DNA of 50,306 nucleotides from Anaerocolumna aminovalerica (GCF_900115365.1 NZ_FOWD01000032.1:1-50306); one strand, 5' to 3'. Shown: positions 1 through 8,998, counted from the first letter of the stretch. Notes: generated from the letters alone by a model not told the origin. Translations and numbers: made by a program.

Positions 1-350
1 TAAAAACAGCCGAATCATCGGGTATTACCGAATTTGAGAAATGTGCATCTACATATCGAAATTGGTCAAAAGAGATATTGAATGCGTTTAAATATGGGCT
101 CACAAATGGACCAACAGAAGGATTTAATAACAAAATAAAGGTGCTTAAACGTAACTCTTTTGGAATCAAAAATTTCAGAAGGTTCCGAACCAGAATTTTA
201 CATTGTACTAGATAATTTTAAAGAGACTGACACGGAGGTTTATTTCGTGTACCCAAAAACAGATAATTATAAGTAGAATATCAAAAAGGCTCTAATACCA
301 GTTGTAAAGTGGGTTCCAAGGGAACCCACCCCAAAACTTGACAAAGAGCC
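1..350 (+). mobile_element. Right end of an ISL3-family insertion sequence
   Basis: The window opens inside an insertion sequence. It contains the 3' end of a transposase gene, about 70 bases of AT-rich DNA, and then a terminal region ending in TTGACAAAGAGCC at 338-350, which read outward-in starts GGCTCTTTGTCAA, typical of ISL3-family ends. A GGCTCT/AGAGCC pair (289-294 with 345-350) encloses a 9-bp hairpin (GTGGGTTCC-AAG-GGAACCCAC, 310-330). The left end and the target duplication partner lie outside the window, so the family call rests on the protein tail and the terminal bases. Confidence 0.7.
3..215 (+). CDS. ISL3-family transposase, C-terminal fragment (starts before the window)
   Basis: An open frame enters from the left edge and stops with TAA at 213-215, giving about 70 residues. 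It contains NGPTEGFNNKIKVLKR followed by a basic FRRFRTRILH tail. This is the characteristic C-terminus of ISL3-type DDE transposases (a [TP]EGxNNKIKxxKR motif near the last catalytic Glu). The start codon is outside the window, so it cannot be judged whether the whole gene is intact. It lies just inside the IS end at 350, as expected for the last gene of the element. Confidence 0.8.
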   Translation, partial: KTAESSGITEFEKCASTYRNWSKEILNAFKYGLTNGPTEGFNNKIKVLKRNSFGIKNFRRFRTRILHCTR

Positions 351-381
351 AAAAGAAAAAACCCTTGAAAATCAAGGGTTT
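351..381 (-). terminator. Terminator of tRNA-Gly
   Basis: On the minus strand a 10-bp stem (AAACCCTTGA with TCAAGGGTTT, 3-base loop) is followed by a T-rich run (TTTTTTCTTTT). It sits 6 bases after the tRNA 3' end. The insertion sequence ends at 350, exactly where the T-run finishes. Confidence 0.8.
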
Positions 382-387
382 GATGCA

Positions 388-459
388 AGCGCGAGACGGG
401 ATTCGAACCCGCGACCCTCGCCTTGGCAAGGCGATACTCCACCACTGAGCCACTCGCGC
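388..459 (-). tRNA. tRNA-Gly (anticodon GCC)
   Basis: Read on the minus strand, the sequence folds as a tRNA. The 7-bp acceptor stem is GCGCGAG with CTCGCGC. The anticodon arm CGCCT-TGCCAAG-GCG presents GCC for glycine, and the T-arm carries the GGTTCGAATCCC core. The discriminator base is T, normal for tRNA-Gly, and CCA is not encoded. A TTGACA / TATATT promoter lies upstream and a terminator directly downstream, so it is probably a single-gene transcription unit. Confidence 0.95.
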
Positions 460-500
460 ATATAAGATTTTGTTGTATGTGTTTTACAAGCACGTGTTAT

Positions 501-529
501 AATATACCATATACAATAGATTTTGTCAA
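501..529 (-). promoter_or_regulatory. Promoter of tRNA-Gly
   Basis: Minus strand -35 TTGACA (plus strand 524-529), 17-bp spacer, -10 TATATT (501-506). The tRNA 5' end is about 42 bases downstream. Confidence 0.7.
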
Positions 530-858
530 TAATAAAAATATAAATTATTTTAGAGAATTTTATCCTGAATAATTGAAGCGATAAGAGATAGAAGAGTAGT
601 AATTCAATCACAACTTCAAACTAAATCTATGGAATATAAAACTCTAAATACTAGAGGATCAAAGTTTGTCTAAAATCAGCTGTCACAGTTTTGTAAACAT
701 TATTGTTTAAACCAAATCGTGACAGCCATCATTATTGTTTATATTATAAAAGGTATGCTATCAAAAAGCCTCAAAATATTGAATTATCAAAAAGTTATTC
801 CACAGACCTTTCTTCCACAGACCTGGTCTTTATCCAACTCACTTCTTAACCTTCAAGC
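530..858. other. Non-coding interval with one hairpin
   Basis: No credible gene is present. An inverted repeat GCTGTCAC / GTGACAGC (679-686 with 719-726), with a second small AAACA-TTATTGTTT foldback inside, may be the terminator of the leftward exo/endonuclease gene ending at 859. On that strand a TTTTA run follows the stem. A short direct repeat, TCCACAGACCT, occurs twice around 797-826. Confidence 0.5.
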
Positions 859-1635
859 TTATATATTCTTTAATACTACACTAACAGGATAATGATCCGA
901 TAAATAAATTCCATTATCACAATCCTTCCATATCTCACGTTCACTGCATTCCAAACCGGAAGAAACTACTATATAATCTATCTTTTCAGGGGGTTCCATT
1001 CTTCCATAATCATGAAATGTCCCTTCCATCCCCGAAGTAAGATCTCTTAAAAAATCACTTTTTTCAATTAGCTGTATTTCAGGGGAGTCAGGATATCCGT
1101 TAAAATCTCCGGTTAATATCATCTCAATTTTTCCATACCCTGCCTGTTCTTTTTGTTCCACTGTTTTTTTCATGTGTTTTAGTATTTGATCCATACCAAG
1201 TACCCTTGCTTCACTTCCCTCATGGTCTAAGTGGGTATTTAAGAGATAATATACTTTTTCCGTCTCTAAGTCCTGGAAGAATAATTCAGTAACCGATCTT
1301 GGACACATACTTTGCTTTTCGTATCTGGTTCCGGGTACCTCAGGAGTTAAAGACAGCCAAAAAGTATTCATAGATATTAGCTGAAATTTATCTTTCTTAA
1401 TGGCCACGGTGTTTTGTTCGCCCTTTAAGTCTTTTTCCCTGCCACAGCCCAGAATGTAATAATCCCTTAAATTCTCTTTAAGCCAGCTGGCTACATGGGG
1501 TAATACTTCCTGAAAACAGACTATGTCTGCATCTTCTTTATATAATTTCTTTAAAATGATATCTTTTCTATTTTGAAAATTATTATTACCATCTTGATTG
1601 TAATCACAACGGATATTAAATGTTACCACCTTCAT
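859..1635 (-). CDS. Endonuclease/exonuclease/phosphatase-family protein
   Basis: This 258-residue protein is of the Mg-dependent EEP superfamily, whose members hydrolyse phosphodiesters or phosphoesters in nucleic acids, inositol phosphates or sphingomyelin. Family motifs are in order: an N-terminal TFNIRCD strand, CFQEV with the metal-binding Glu, a central TGDFNG and a C-terminal SDHYPV with the catalytic Asp-His. There is no signal peptide or membrane segment, so it is probably cytoplasmic. The start was set at the ATG (1633-1635) preceded by a GAGG ribosome site at good spacing; a further upstream ATG at 1696-1698 lacks one. The substrate cannot be told from sequence. Its neighbour, the GH94 gene, runs in the same direction 79 bases upstream, so the two may be cotranscribed. 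Confidence 0.85.
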   Translation of the reverse strand: MKVVTFNIRCDYNQDGNNNFQNRKDIILKKLYKEDADIVCFQEVLPHVASWLKENLRDYYILGCGREKDLKGEQNTVAIKKDKFQLISMNTFWLSLTPEVPGTRYEKQSMCPRSVTELFFQDLETEKVYYLLNTHLDHEGSEARVLGMDQILKHMKKTVEQKEQAGYGKIEMILTGDFNGYPDSPEIQLIEKSDFLRDLTSGMEGTFHDYGRMEPPEKIDYIVVSSGLECSEREIWKDCDNGIYLSDHYPVSVVLKNI

Positions 1636-1714
1636 AGGCTTTTCCTCACTTTTGAAATAAAAATAATTATTTAAACTTATAAAGATATAATCTATCAACT
1701 GAATTATCGAATGC

Positions 1715-4700
1715 TTATTTCTTTAAGTAAATATGAAATTCATTGTTTTTCTCCGCAGCTTTTAAGAAGACATCTTGTGAAATTTCAAATCCGCCATTTC
1801 GGTATTGATTTTTAATGTAATTACCAGGAAGTTCTTCGTTGCCTGATTTTATACAAATTGGCTGCTCCATATTATTATCTATATGATAGATAAAGGAGAC
1901 AGTTTTTCCATAGCAGGTATACTGAAAGGAAACTCCATCTAAATCCTCTGCTATGACAGGATCTATATGTATAAATCTATGTTTAAAACGAATACCCAGT
2001 AAGTCGGCGATAATTCTTCGAATATAGATTCCAGGGCCGCTGGAATATAGTCTCCAACCACCTTTTACACATATGTCACCAGTTCTTAATTTATCAAAAT
2101 TAGCCGCATATTCATAGCGGTCATAAAAACATCCTTCTGAGCTGCTATAGTATACATTACTTTGGCGTGTTAATGCATTTGGTACATACTTAGTAAGCAG
2201 GACAGGAGTAATGCGCATCAGTGCATCCCAGGCTTTTTCTGCCAATCCTAAAGTAGCAGAGGCTTCAATATAGCGAATATGCGCATGAACATATTGCAGA
2301 CTGATTTCTCTGCCCACATTGGCTGCTTGTTCTGCTCTCAAAAAGATTTTGCTGATTCCTCCGTTATAGCTGGCAGGATGATCCATCAGGCGGACACCAT
2401 CGGGACAAGATAAATGTTGGTGGATAATTTCCATATTGCGGGCTGCCAGCTCAGGTTCTGCCAATTGGGCAATAATACTTCTGGTTAATGGCAGTAAACG
2501 GTACTGAATGGATGTTTCTGTATCCCTGGGATGCAGCATATATTTCATATGCTCCTCAGACTCTCTGTAAAGAAAGCCGGCTATGACCCCATCTTTTATC
2601 AGATACCGATAGAAAGATTCTTTAATTTCCTTAGCCATGCGGGAAAGGTTCTTTGCAAAAGCTTCATCCCTATGGGAAACAGAATTACTCAACAGTTCCA
2701 GTGTTTGCATAGCAAGTGCCTGTGTCCAAGCACTCACCAGGTTTTCTCTTAACTTTATATTGGCAGGCTGTAAAGTGTCGTCCCAATCTCCGCCGGCATA
2801 GGAGATAAGAGCTGTACCGGGAAGATAACGATTCTTTATGGCATCTACAGCACGCTTTATATGAAGCAATATGGTTTCAGGCTTATTGGCAGGCAATGCA
2901 TCCTGTGCAGTGCGGTAATCCACAACTTCTTCCAGAATAGACGAATCCCCGGTAGCCTGTATATAATCACTGATGGCTTTTAAGGGCCAAAATACTACAT
3001 CACCATGGCAGTCATCCTGATGCATAGGATAAAGATCAAACATAAACCATTGAGGCCATTCAAAATTTTGATCAATCTGATGAGAGAATAAGGTTAATAA
3101 TATGTTTCGCACAAGTTGATAGTGCTGGGTAGTTAAGAAAAATTCTATAGGGCCCTGGCACACATCACGAGTACCCCAAGCTGCACCACCAGATTGTTCA
3201 AGTCCGTGTGGGGAAGCAAAATGGATTAAAGCGTCATGTGCATACCAGTATATAATAGCATTTAATTTCTCTGCTGTAAGGGGGATACCATTTGGAGCAC
3301 TTAACTTAAAATTGCCTGTTAAGCTGTCATAGTATTTATGATAAGCTTCCTTTTGAGCCGGATAATCATAGCTGTCCAGAAAAGGAATCTCATTTCTGCT
3401 ATCATAGCCCTGTATTATAATATCAAAATTGGAGCTATCTGGTATCATAACAGACAAAAGAGAGGGATTTATAGTAGTATTCTCTTCAAAGAAGATACTA
3501 TCATCTGTTATAGTACTATTTTTAGGAATTCTCATACGAAAATGAAGGTCAGGATAAAAAGAATTTGTAATAACATCTGAAGATGGATGAATCTGTATTA
3601 TATTATCTTCTTTTTCTAACACAATGTCGTTTTCATATTCATTTGGCCCTACAGTAAGTTGGTGAGTAACAATAAAATCATATTTTCTATTATTTACAGA
3701 TCTGACTTTTAGAACTATCTCCGGTCGGTTATACATGGCAAATGTAGTTATGATTAGAATATCCTCATCCAGCTGATAGTACCAGGTACTTCCTGATACA
3801 TCCATTTCATAGGCAGCAGGTAATGTAAGCTGTCTGTAGAAATCACCGATTTTGACATAGATTCTTTGCCCGCTGTTTTTTTCTACGTTTAATAGCCCTC
3901 TATGGTTGGATAGCAGCTTATTATAAGTCGTGTTGCCCACTACCAGTTGACAGTTAAATAAACCATAGATATAGTTAGTGGAGCTGACCACCCCTTGAGG
4001 TACTTTTGTTAAATCAAAGTTTGTCATCAGAATATGTCCATGTGGACGTTCTGTTATCAATTCTTTTGATTGTAAAACCACATGACTATTTGTGGGGGTG
4101 AAAAAGGAAAGTAATGAATCACCTTCTTTTTCCTCCAGTATCCTATGAGGGAAATATTTGTTCAACTGTTCCATATTCCATTGTTCAGATGCATAAGGAG
4201 TTCCTGTTTTAGTAAGAGAGGGCACTTTAACAGGCTGGAAACTCTGGGGTTCACTGGATGTATAGGCTTTATGTAATTCCTGTAGGTATTCTATTTCTTT
4301 AATAGCTTCCGGATGATTGGATTTGCAGATACCGTAAAAGGAAAATTGTTTCGTACCGGATAAGGAAAATGTCTCCGTTTGAAGTGCGGTATGTGACAAT
4401 TCATATTGTTTGTTTTTACTGGGAAGATTGCTAAGCAATGCTTCTGGAATATTGGTTTTCTTATAAGAAAGGCCAAAAAACTGTGTTCCATCAGTAGAAT
4501 AAGCTGTGGAACGTATTCCAAGACTTCCTTGCTGCAAATAAGGATAGGTACCTTCCTGTTCCATATTTTGTCTGGAACAAATAACATATCCCCAATCCCC
4601 TTCAAAAATACTGTGTCCTAAATATTGTGCCGCATATAGTTCGTTTGTATTTACACTTCCCTTTGAGCCAATTCCGATATCCTGGGAATAGATAATATCA

Positions 4701-5056
4701 GCTTTGTTACATTCACCCTTTAAAGAGATATCCCAAAACCAGATGCCATATGGGGTTAAGCGAAAAGTAACAGTATAGCTGATCTGTTCCGCAATTCCTT
4801 CAAAAACAAGGGAAGAATTACTTGATTTTAAACTACTTTTGGATGCTGATCCAATTAATGGATAAAAATTAAGTGAATCGTCTTTGTATATTCGAAGGTA
4901 TATATTATTGGTCGAACCATCTAATGTATTACCTCGAAAAGCATTAATCAGAATGGATTCATGAATCCATTCAAAACTGTCTCCTCCGGGTAAAAAAGTA
5001 AAATTGCTGTTACCGTTTTTCAAGGCTATAGGAGCAGACAAAGTTTTTAGTATCAT
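1715..5056 (-). CDS. GH94 glycoside phosphorylase, probable 1,2-beta-oligoglucan phosphorylase
   Basis: This 1113-residue cytoplasmic enzyme has the GH94 (alpha/alpha)6-barrel signatures: a WGTRDVCQGP segment near residues 627-636 and GGDWDD at 755-760, which carries the expected general-acid Asp. GH94 enzymes cleave beta-glucosides with inorganic phosphate to give alpha-glucose 1-phosphate. The unusual length matches the 1,2-beta-oligoglucan phosphorylases described from Listeria innocua and Lachnoclostridium phytofermentans rather than the roughly 800-residue cellobiose phosphorylases. The divergent genes (two permeases, binding protein, LacI, GH3) resemble the Listeria beta-1,2-glucooligosaccharide operon, which supports that substrate. 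A GGAGG site precedes the ATG, and a TTGACA/TATACT promoter and an operator lie just upstream. Another beta-glucan linkage remains possible. Confidence 0.85.
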   Translation of the reverse strand: MILKTLSAPIALKNGNSNFTFLPGGDSFEWIHESILINAFRGNTLDGSTNNIYLRIYKDDSLNFYPLIGSASKSSLKSSNSSLVFEGIAEQISYTVTFRLTPYGIWFWDISLKGECNKADIIYSQDIGIGSKGSVNTNELYAAQYLGHSIFEGDWGYVICSRQNMEQEGTYPYLQQGSLGIRSTAYSTDGTQFFGLSYKKTNIPEALLSNLPSKNKQYELSHTALQTETFSLSGTKQFSFYGICKSNHPEAIKEIEYLQELHKAYTSSEPQSFQPVKVPSLTKTGTPYASEQWNMEQLNKYFPHRILEEKEGDSLLSFFTPTNSHVVLQSKELITERPHGHILMTNFDLTKVPQGVVSSTNYIYGLFNCQLVVGNTTYNKLLSNHRGLLNVEKNSGQRIYVKIGDFYRQLTLPAAYEMDVSGSTWYYQLDEDILIITTFAMYNRPEIVLKVRSVNNRKYDFIVTHQLTVGPNEYENDIVLEKEDNIIQIHPSSDVITNSFYPDLHFRMRIPKNSTITDDSIFFEENTTINPSLLSVMIPDSSNFDIIIQGYDSRNEIPFLDSYDYPAQKEAYHKYYDSLTGNFKLSAPNGIPLTAEKLNAIIYWYAHDALIHFASPHGLEQSGGAAWGTRDVCQGPIEFFLTTQHYQLVRNILLTLFSHQIDQNFEWPQWFMFDLYPMHQDDCHGDVVFWPLKAISDYIQATGDSSILEEVVDYRTAQDALPANKPETILLHIKRAVDAIKNRYLPGTALISYAGGDWDDTLQPANIKLRENLVSAWTQALAMQTLELLSNSVSHRDEAFAKNLSRMAKEIKESFYRYLIKDGVIAGFLYRESEEHMKYMLHPRDTETSIQYRLLPLTRSIIAQLAEPELAARNMEIIHQHLSCPDGVRLMDHPASYNGGISKIFLRAEQAANVGREISLQYVHAHIRYIEASATLGLAEKAWDALMRITPVLLTKYVPNALTRQSNVYYSSSEGCFYDRYEYAANFDKLRTGDICVKGGWRLYSSGPGIYIRRIIADLLGIRFKHRFIHIDPVIAEDLDGVSFQYTCYGKTVSFIYHIDNNMEQPICIKSGNEELPGNYIKNQYRNGGFEISQDVFLKAAEKNNEFHIYLKK

Positions 5057-5084
5057 ATAGTTACCTCCTTCATAAAAATGAGTG

Positions 5085-5096
5085 GAAACATTTCCA
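5085..5096. promoter_or_regulatory. LacI-type operator for the GH94 gene
   Basis: Near-perfect 12-bp palindrome GGAAACATTTCC, placed between the leftward promoter (-10 at 5107-5112) and the GH94 start codon at 5056. The same core recurs at 5314-5325 on the rightward side, which suggests one regulator, most simply the LacI-family protein at 9086-10120, controls both arms. Confidence 0.65.
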
Positions 5097-5106
5097 ATTA
5101 CAAAGA

Positions 5107-5135
5107 AGTATACAAGAACATAAATTATATGTCAA
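5107..5135 (-). promoter_or_regulatory. Promoter of the GH94 gene
   Basis: On the minus strand: -35 TTGACA (5130-5135), 17-bp spacer, -10 TATACT (5107-5112). The operator GGAAACATTTCC begins 10 bases downstream of the -10, a typical roadblock position. Confidence 0.75.
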
Positions 5136-5266
5136 GAAAAATTAGTAATTATGATGCAGAAATGCATCTGACAAAAAATATTAAAAAGAATAGGAGATAT
5201 CAGTCAATAGCTTGTCTTGGTTAATATGCATAAAAAAAAATAATTTATATAAATATAATTAACATA

Positions 5267-5295
5267 TTGACAAAAAAACATGAATAGATTATTAT
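5267..5295 (+). promoter_or_regulatory. Promoter of the beta-glucan uptake operon
   Basis: -35 TTGACA (5267-5272), 17-bp spacer, -10 TATTAT (5290-5295). The operator at 5314-5325 lies just after the expected transcription start. Confidence 0.7.
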
Positions 5296-5313
5296 AAACA
5301 TATCAAAACTAAA

Positions 5314-5325
5314 GGAAACGTTTCC
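5314..5325. promoter_or_regulatory. LacI-type operator for the uptake operon
   Basis: Perfect 12-bp palindrome GGAAACGTTTCC with the central CG typical of LacI-family operators. It sits between the rightward promoter and the first permease gene and pairs with the related site at 5085-5096. Confidence 0.7.
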
Positions 5326-5387
5326 AATTGTATTTCATTAATTTTTATTTTCCTAGTTTTGATAATAAAAAGAATGGAGGAACGGAA

Positions 5388-6320
5388 TTGAAAGTAAAGC
5401 AGGGTTTCCGTGTATTTGGAAAAGAAATACGTAGGAATTGGGTTATGTTCCTTATGCTTTTACCGGCAATCGTATATTTTATTATATTTTCTTATATCAC
5501 GATGCCAGGGGCATATGTCGCCTTCGTCAACTACAATCCCACAAAAGGAATTTTTGGAAGTGATTTCGTAGGTTTCAAAAATTTCGAATTTTTAATAAAG
5601 AATGGTGATCTTTGGAGAATAACAAAAAATACATTATTATACAATGTGGTGTTTTTAATTTTAAGCCATTCTTTTCAAATTGTATTGGCTATTATGTTAT
5701 CTGAAATAACCGGTAAATATTTTAAAAAGGTATCTCAATCGGTAATTTTACTCCCACATTTTATTTCTTACGTTGTAGTTGGAGTTTTTGCGTATAACTT
5801 TTTTAATTATGATAACGGATTTATAAATTCCATCTTGGTAAATATGGGTATGGAGAGATTTCCTTTTTACACTAATCCTGGGATATGGAAATACATAATT
5901 GTCTTCTTTTACATGTGGAAGACTACCGGATATGGAATGATTGTATATTTGGCAGCAATTACAGGTATTAACAGTGAGATTTATGAAGCTGCCTATATAG
6001 ATGGGGCCAGTCGTTTTCAAAGAATTCGTTACGTAACGGTTCCGCTTCTTAAACAGACCTTTGTTTTATTAGTATTATTTGGTCTGGGAGGCATCTTGAG
6101 AGGATCTTTTGATTTGTTTTATAATCTGATCGGTACCAATTCACTCCTTTATCATCAGACGGATATTATTGATACTTATGTTTATCGTAGTTTAATTGGT
6201 TCCTTTAACTTTTCATCCAGTGCAGCTGTAGGTCTGTATCAGTCTGTGTTTGGTTTGATTCTGGTTCTGACTATTAATATGATAGTTCGTAAGTTAGAAC
6301 CGGAAAGTGCATTGTTTTAA
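5388..6320 (+). CDS. Sugar ABC transporter permease (LplB-like, first subunit)
   Basis: This 310-residue membrane protein has about six hydrophobic segments, starting with VMFLMLLPAIVYFIIFSYI. Its cytoplasmic loop YEAAYIDGASRFQRIRYVTVP is the EAA motif that contacts the ATPase. It belongs to the MalF-type permeases that work with large lipoprotein binding proteins. The start is taken as TTG at 5388, eight bases after an AATGGAGG ribosome site. A TTG at 5328 in the same frame overlaps the operator and has no ribosome site. It lies in one operon with the next permease and the binding protein. No ATPase gene is present, so a shared MsmK/MsmX-type ATPase encoded elsewhere is likely. Uptake of beta-1,2-glucooligosaccharides is inferred from context. 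Confidence 0.88.
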   Translation: MKVKQGFRVFGKEIRRNWVMFLMLLPAIVYFIIFSYITMPGAYVAFVNYNPTKGIFGSDFVGFKNFEFLIKNGDLWRITKNTLLYNVVFLILSHSFQIVLAIMLSEITGKYFKKVSQSVILLPHFISYVVVGVFAYNFFNYDNGFINSILVNMGMERFPFYTNPGIWKYIIVFFYMWKTTGYGMIVYLAAITGINSEIYEAAYIDGASRFQRIRYVTVPLLKQTFVLLVLFGLGGILRGSFDLFYNLIGTNSLLYHQTDIIDTYVYRSLIGSFNFSSSAAVGLYQSVFGLILVLTINMIVRKLEPESALF

Positions 6321-6336
6321 TAAAAGGAGGCAGAAG

Positions 6337-7248
6337 ATGAAAAAAAGTCATCAAAATGGTAATTCCATCAAAATGAGCAAAGGTAATCGGACTTTGAATA
6401 TTATTTGCTATGTGGTTGTGGGAATTTTCGCTATAACTTGCCTTTTCCCATTCGCATTAATGATTTCTTCTTCCTTTATGAAAGAAAAAGAAATTGTTGC
6501 AGAAGGGTACAAGTTATTCCCTAAAGAGTTAAGTATTGCAGCTTACAGATATTTACTGGATAATCCTACAAAGCTTATTAATGCTTATAAAGTTACTATA
6601 ACAACTACTGTGGTAGGTACAGTTCTTGGTTTAGTTGCCATGTCTATGGCAGGATATGTACTTAATCGTAAGGATTTTAAATATCGAAATTTCTTTTCCT
6701 TTTTTATATACTTCACTACCTTATTTAGTGGCGGTTTAGTACCTACTTATATTTTAAATGTAAGGTATCTTCATTTAAAGGACAGTTTATGGGCAATGAT
6801 ACTTCCGGGGCTGATTAGTGCCTGGTCCATATTCTTAATGAGAAACTTTATGAAGTCTATACCGGATGAATTGTATGAATCCGCCATGATGGACGGTGCA
6901 GGTGCTTTCACCATATACAGGAAAGTCTTTATGCCGTTAGCAATTCCTTCATTAGCTACTGTAGGACTATTCCTTGCTTTAGGATACTGGAATCAATGGT
7001 ATAGTGCCAGCTTATATATTGATACACCATCCAAGTATCCGTTACAGTATTATCTCCAGAAGATGATTAATCAAACAAATATTGAAGCTTTAACAAGTCA
7101 GGGGCATTTTATTGATGCTGAAACTTTACCAACCCAGTCGGTGAAGATGGCAACAGCAGTATTAACTACGGGACCGATTATTTTATTATATCCATTTGTA
7201 CAGAAGTATTTTGTGACCGGACTTACTATGGGTTCCGTAAAAGGGTGA
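6337..7248 (+). CDS. Sugar ABC transporter permease (YtcP/MalG-like, second subunit)
   Basis: This 303-residue integral membrane protein is the partner of the preceding permease. It opens with a hydrophobic segment (ICYVVVGIFAITCLFPFALM) and has the EAA loop YESAMMDGAGAFTIYRKVFMPL and the typical C-terminal QKYFVTGLTMGSVKG of this family. The ATG at 6337 follows AAAGGAGG and starts 16 bases after the previous stop, which points to cotranscription. An in-frame ATG at 6307 inside the upstream gene lacks a ribosome site. It probably forms the heterodimeric channel that takes oligosaccharide from the lipoprotein encoded next. Confidence 0.88.
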   Translation: MKKSHQNGNSIKMSKGNRTLNIICYVVVGIFAITCLFPFALMISSSFMKEKEIVAEGYKLFPKELSIAAYRYLLDNPTKLINAYKVTITTTVVGTVLGLVAMSMAGYVLNRKDFKYRNFFSFFIYFTTLFSGGLVPTYILNVRYLHLKDSLWAMILPGLISAWSIFLMRNFMKSIPDELYESAMMDGAGAFTIYRKVFMPLAIPSLATVGLFLALGYWNQWYSASLYIDTPSKYPLQYYLQKMINQTNIEALTSQGHFIDAETLPTQSVKMATAVLTTGPIILLYPFVQKYFVTGLTMGSVKG

Positions 7249-7345
7249 GCAAGCAGCGAAAGTGAATTGCTAATATCCGCATAAACTAGAAATTATAGGC
7301 TTTACTTTTGAGAGGAAGGCTTATAAAATAAAAGGAGGAAAAAGT

Positions 7346-8911
7346 ATGAAATTAAAAAAAGTTATGTCTGGTATTTTATGCCTTGTTATGGCCATCACGT
7401 TATTAGCGGGATGTGGAAAAAAGGCAAACACCAATGAAACAGGAAATCAGACTGAGAAAACTGAGAACAAGTCTGAGGGGGATGTGGATTTATCCGAGCA
7501 TGTAACACTAGTTATGTATCTTTATGGTTCAGCAGGGGTGGCTAATGATGATATTTTGGCAGAAATTAATCGTAAGCTGACAGAAGATATTAATACATCC
7601 ATTGAAGTCAAGTACATTGACTGGGGTGATATCGGTACAAAGTATCCATTAATCTGGGCATCCAATGAAGCTTTTGATATGGCATATGCATCAATTAACA
7701 CAGCCGTACCATTCTACACATTAGCAAAGCAGGGTTCCTTATATGATATTACAGATATTGTTGATAAGTATACTCCTACATTGAAGGATACAGTTCCTGA
7801 ATCAAGTTGGGCTGCAACTTCATCAGAAGGTAAAATTTACGGAGTACCTACCCTTGGTTCAGGTTATACCAGTACGGGATTTGTTTACAATAAGGAGAAT
7901 TGTAAAAAATGGGGAATCAGTGAAGTTACAGATTTAGAATCCATGATTGCATATTGTGATGCTTCCGTAGCTCACGGCATCTATCCTTTCAATGGTAATG
8001 CTGATATCTTTAGGGATTTTTATAAAATGCTAATAGAAACTACTGGAAACTGGGTTCCTGCTCCTGGTATATCAACAGAAGAAATGCATTTAGTAACCCG
8101 TGATTACAAGAACTATAAAGATATTATTCACCCGGCATTCACTGATGAATTCGCACAGTTTGTAACAATGATGGATGAATGGGAAGCAAAGGGTTATTGG
8201 CCTAAGGATATTCTATCCTCTTCAACCGGTGATAAAGAAATGTATAAGAATGGGCAATCTTCTTCTTATATAACACATATGGGAGACTGGACAGGAAACT
8301 ATACTAATATTCATGGTAAATTACAAGATCAGGATATTGATGCATGGTATTTTGCAGAAGATCATAATAAAATAATGAAAAGTTCACCGGCACAGGATAT
8401 TACAGTTGTAAATGCTAATTCAAAATATCCGGAAAGATGTGTTATGGCAATTGAAAAATTCTTAACAGATAAATCTTACTACAATTTATGGCAGTCTGGT
8501 ATTGAAGGACGCCAATACGAAATTGTAGACGGTTATCTTGAAAAACCTGCAAGTTTTGATGAAAGCGTAGATGCAGGAGGTTTTTCAGCATGGGCATTCA
8601 GCAACGCTGAATTTAAGATTCCATTAAGAACAGAACATCCAAGCCGTTACGAAAAAATGGAAGAGTGGAGTAAGACATATCTTAGTGATCCTTACACCGG
8701 ATTCAGCTTTGATCCTTCCAAAGTAAGTACAGAACTTTCAGCTATTTCTAACGTAAACTCAACGCTTGGTATTCAGCTTATGTTAGGTAAAACTGATAAT
8801 GTAGAAGCTGCAATAGAAGAATACAGAAATCAATTAAAGAGAGCAGGTATTGATGCAGTTATAGAAGAAGTAAATAATCAATTAGCATCCTTTACACAGG
8901 TTGTAAAATAG
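7346..8911 (+). CDS. Extracellular solute-binding lipoprotein (oligosaccharide)
   Basis: This 521-residue secreted protein has a lipoprotein signal: basic MKLKKV, a hydrophobic stretch, then lipobox LLAGC with the lipidated Cys at residue 23. A Ser/Thr/Glu/Asn-rich tether follows. The large size and the body (VTLVMYLYGSAG near residues 52-63, many aromatic residues) fit the family 1 / DUF3502-like sugar-binding proteins that pair with LplB/YtcP-type permeases. It should sit on the outer face of the membrane and deliver oligosaccharides. A beta-1,2-glucan ligand is inferred from the GH94 and GH3 neighbours. It is third in the operon after a 97-base gap, preceded by AAAGGAGG, and followed by a strong hairpin. 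Confidence 0.88.
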   Translation: MKLKKVMSGILCLVMAITLLAGCGKKANTNETGNQTEKTENKSEGDVDLSEHVTLVMYLYGSAGVANDDILAEINRKLTEDINTSIEVKYIDWGDIGTKYPLIWASNEAFDMAYASINTAVPFYTLAKQGSLYDITDIVDKYTPTLKDTVPESSWAATSSEGKIYGVPTLGSGYTSTGFVYNKENCKKWGISEVTDLESMIAYCDASVAHGIYPFNGNADIFRDFYKMLIETTGNWVPAPGISTEEMHLVTRDYKNYKDIIHPAFTDEFAQFVTMMDEWEAKGYWPKDILSSSTGDKEMYKNGQSSSYITHMGDWTGNYTNIHGKLQDQDIDAWYFAEDHNKIMKSSPAQDITVVNANSKYPERCVMAIEKFLTDKSYYNLWQSGIEGRQYEIVDGYLEKPASFDESVDAGGFSAWAFSNAEFKIPLRTEHPSRYEKMEEWSKTYLSDPYTGFSFDPSKVSTELSAISNVNSTLGIQLMLGKTDNVEAAIEEYRNQLKRAGIDAVIEEVNNQLASFTQVVK

Positions 8912-8916
8912 ACAAT

Positions 8917-8998
8917 AAAAGAGCTGTTGCACAACAATGATTGGCATTCTGGGTACATATATGAATCAAGAATGCCAGTTTTTGCAGCAGCCTCTTTT
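8917..8998 (+). terminator. Nested hairpin after the binding-protein gene
   Basis: An outer stem AAAAGAG-CTGTTGCA / TGCAGCAG-CCTCTTTT encloses an inner stem TTGGCATTCT / AGAATGCCAG. It begins 6 bases after the stop and ends in CTCTTTT, so it probably terminates or thins out transcription before the LacI gene. Confidence 0.6.

Noticed and set aside
281-611. Two overlapping open frames of 70-79 codons on the minus strand
   Set aside because: They run across the tRNA-Gly gene, its terminator and the IS end; they have no ribosome sites and are artefacts of the tRNA sequence.
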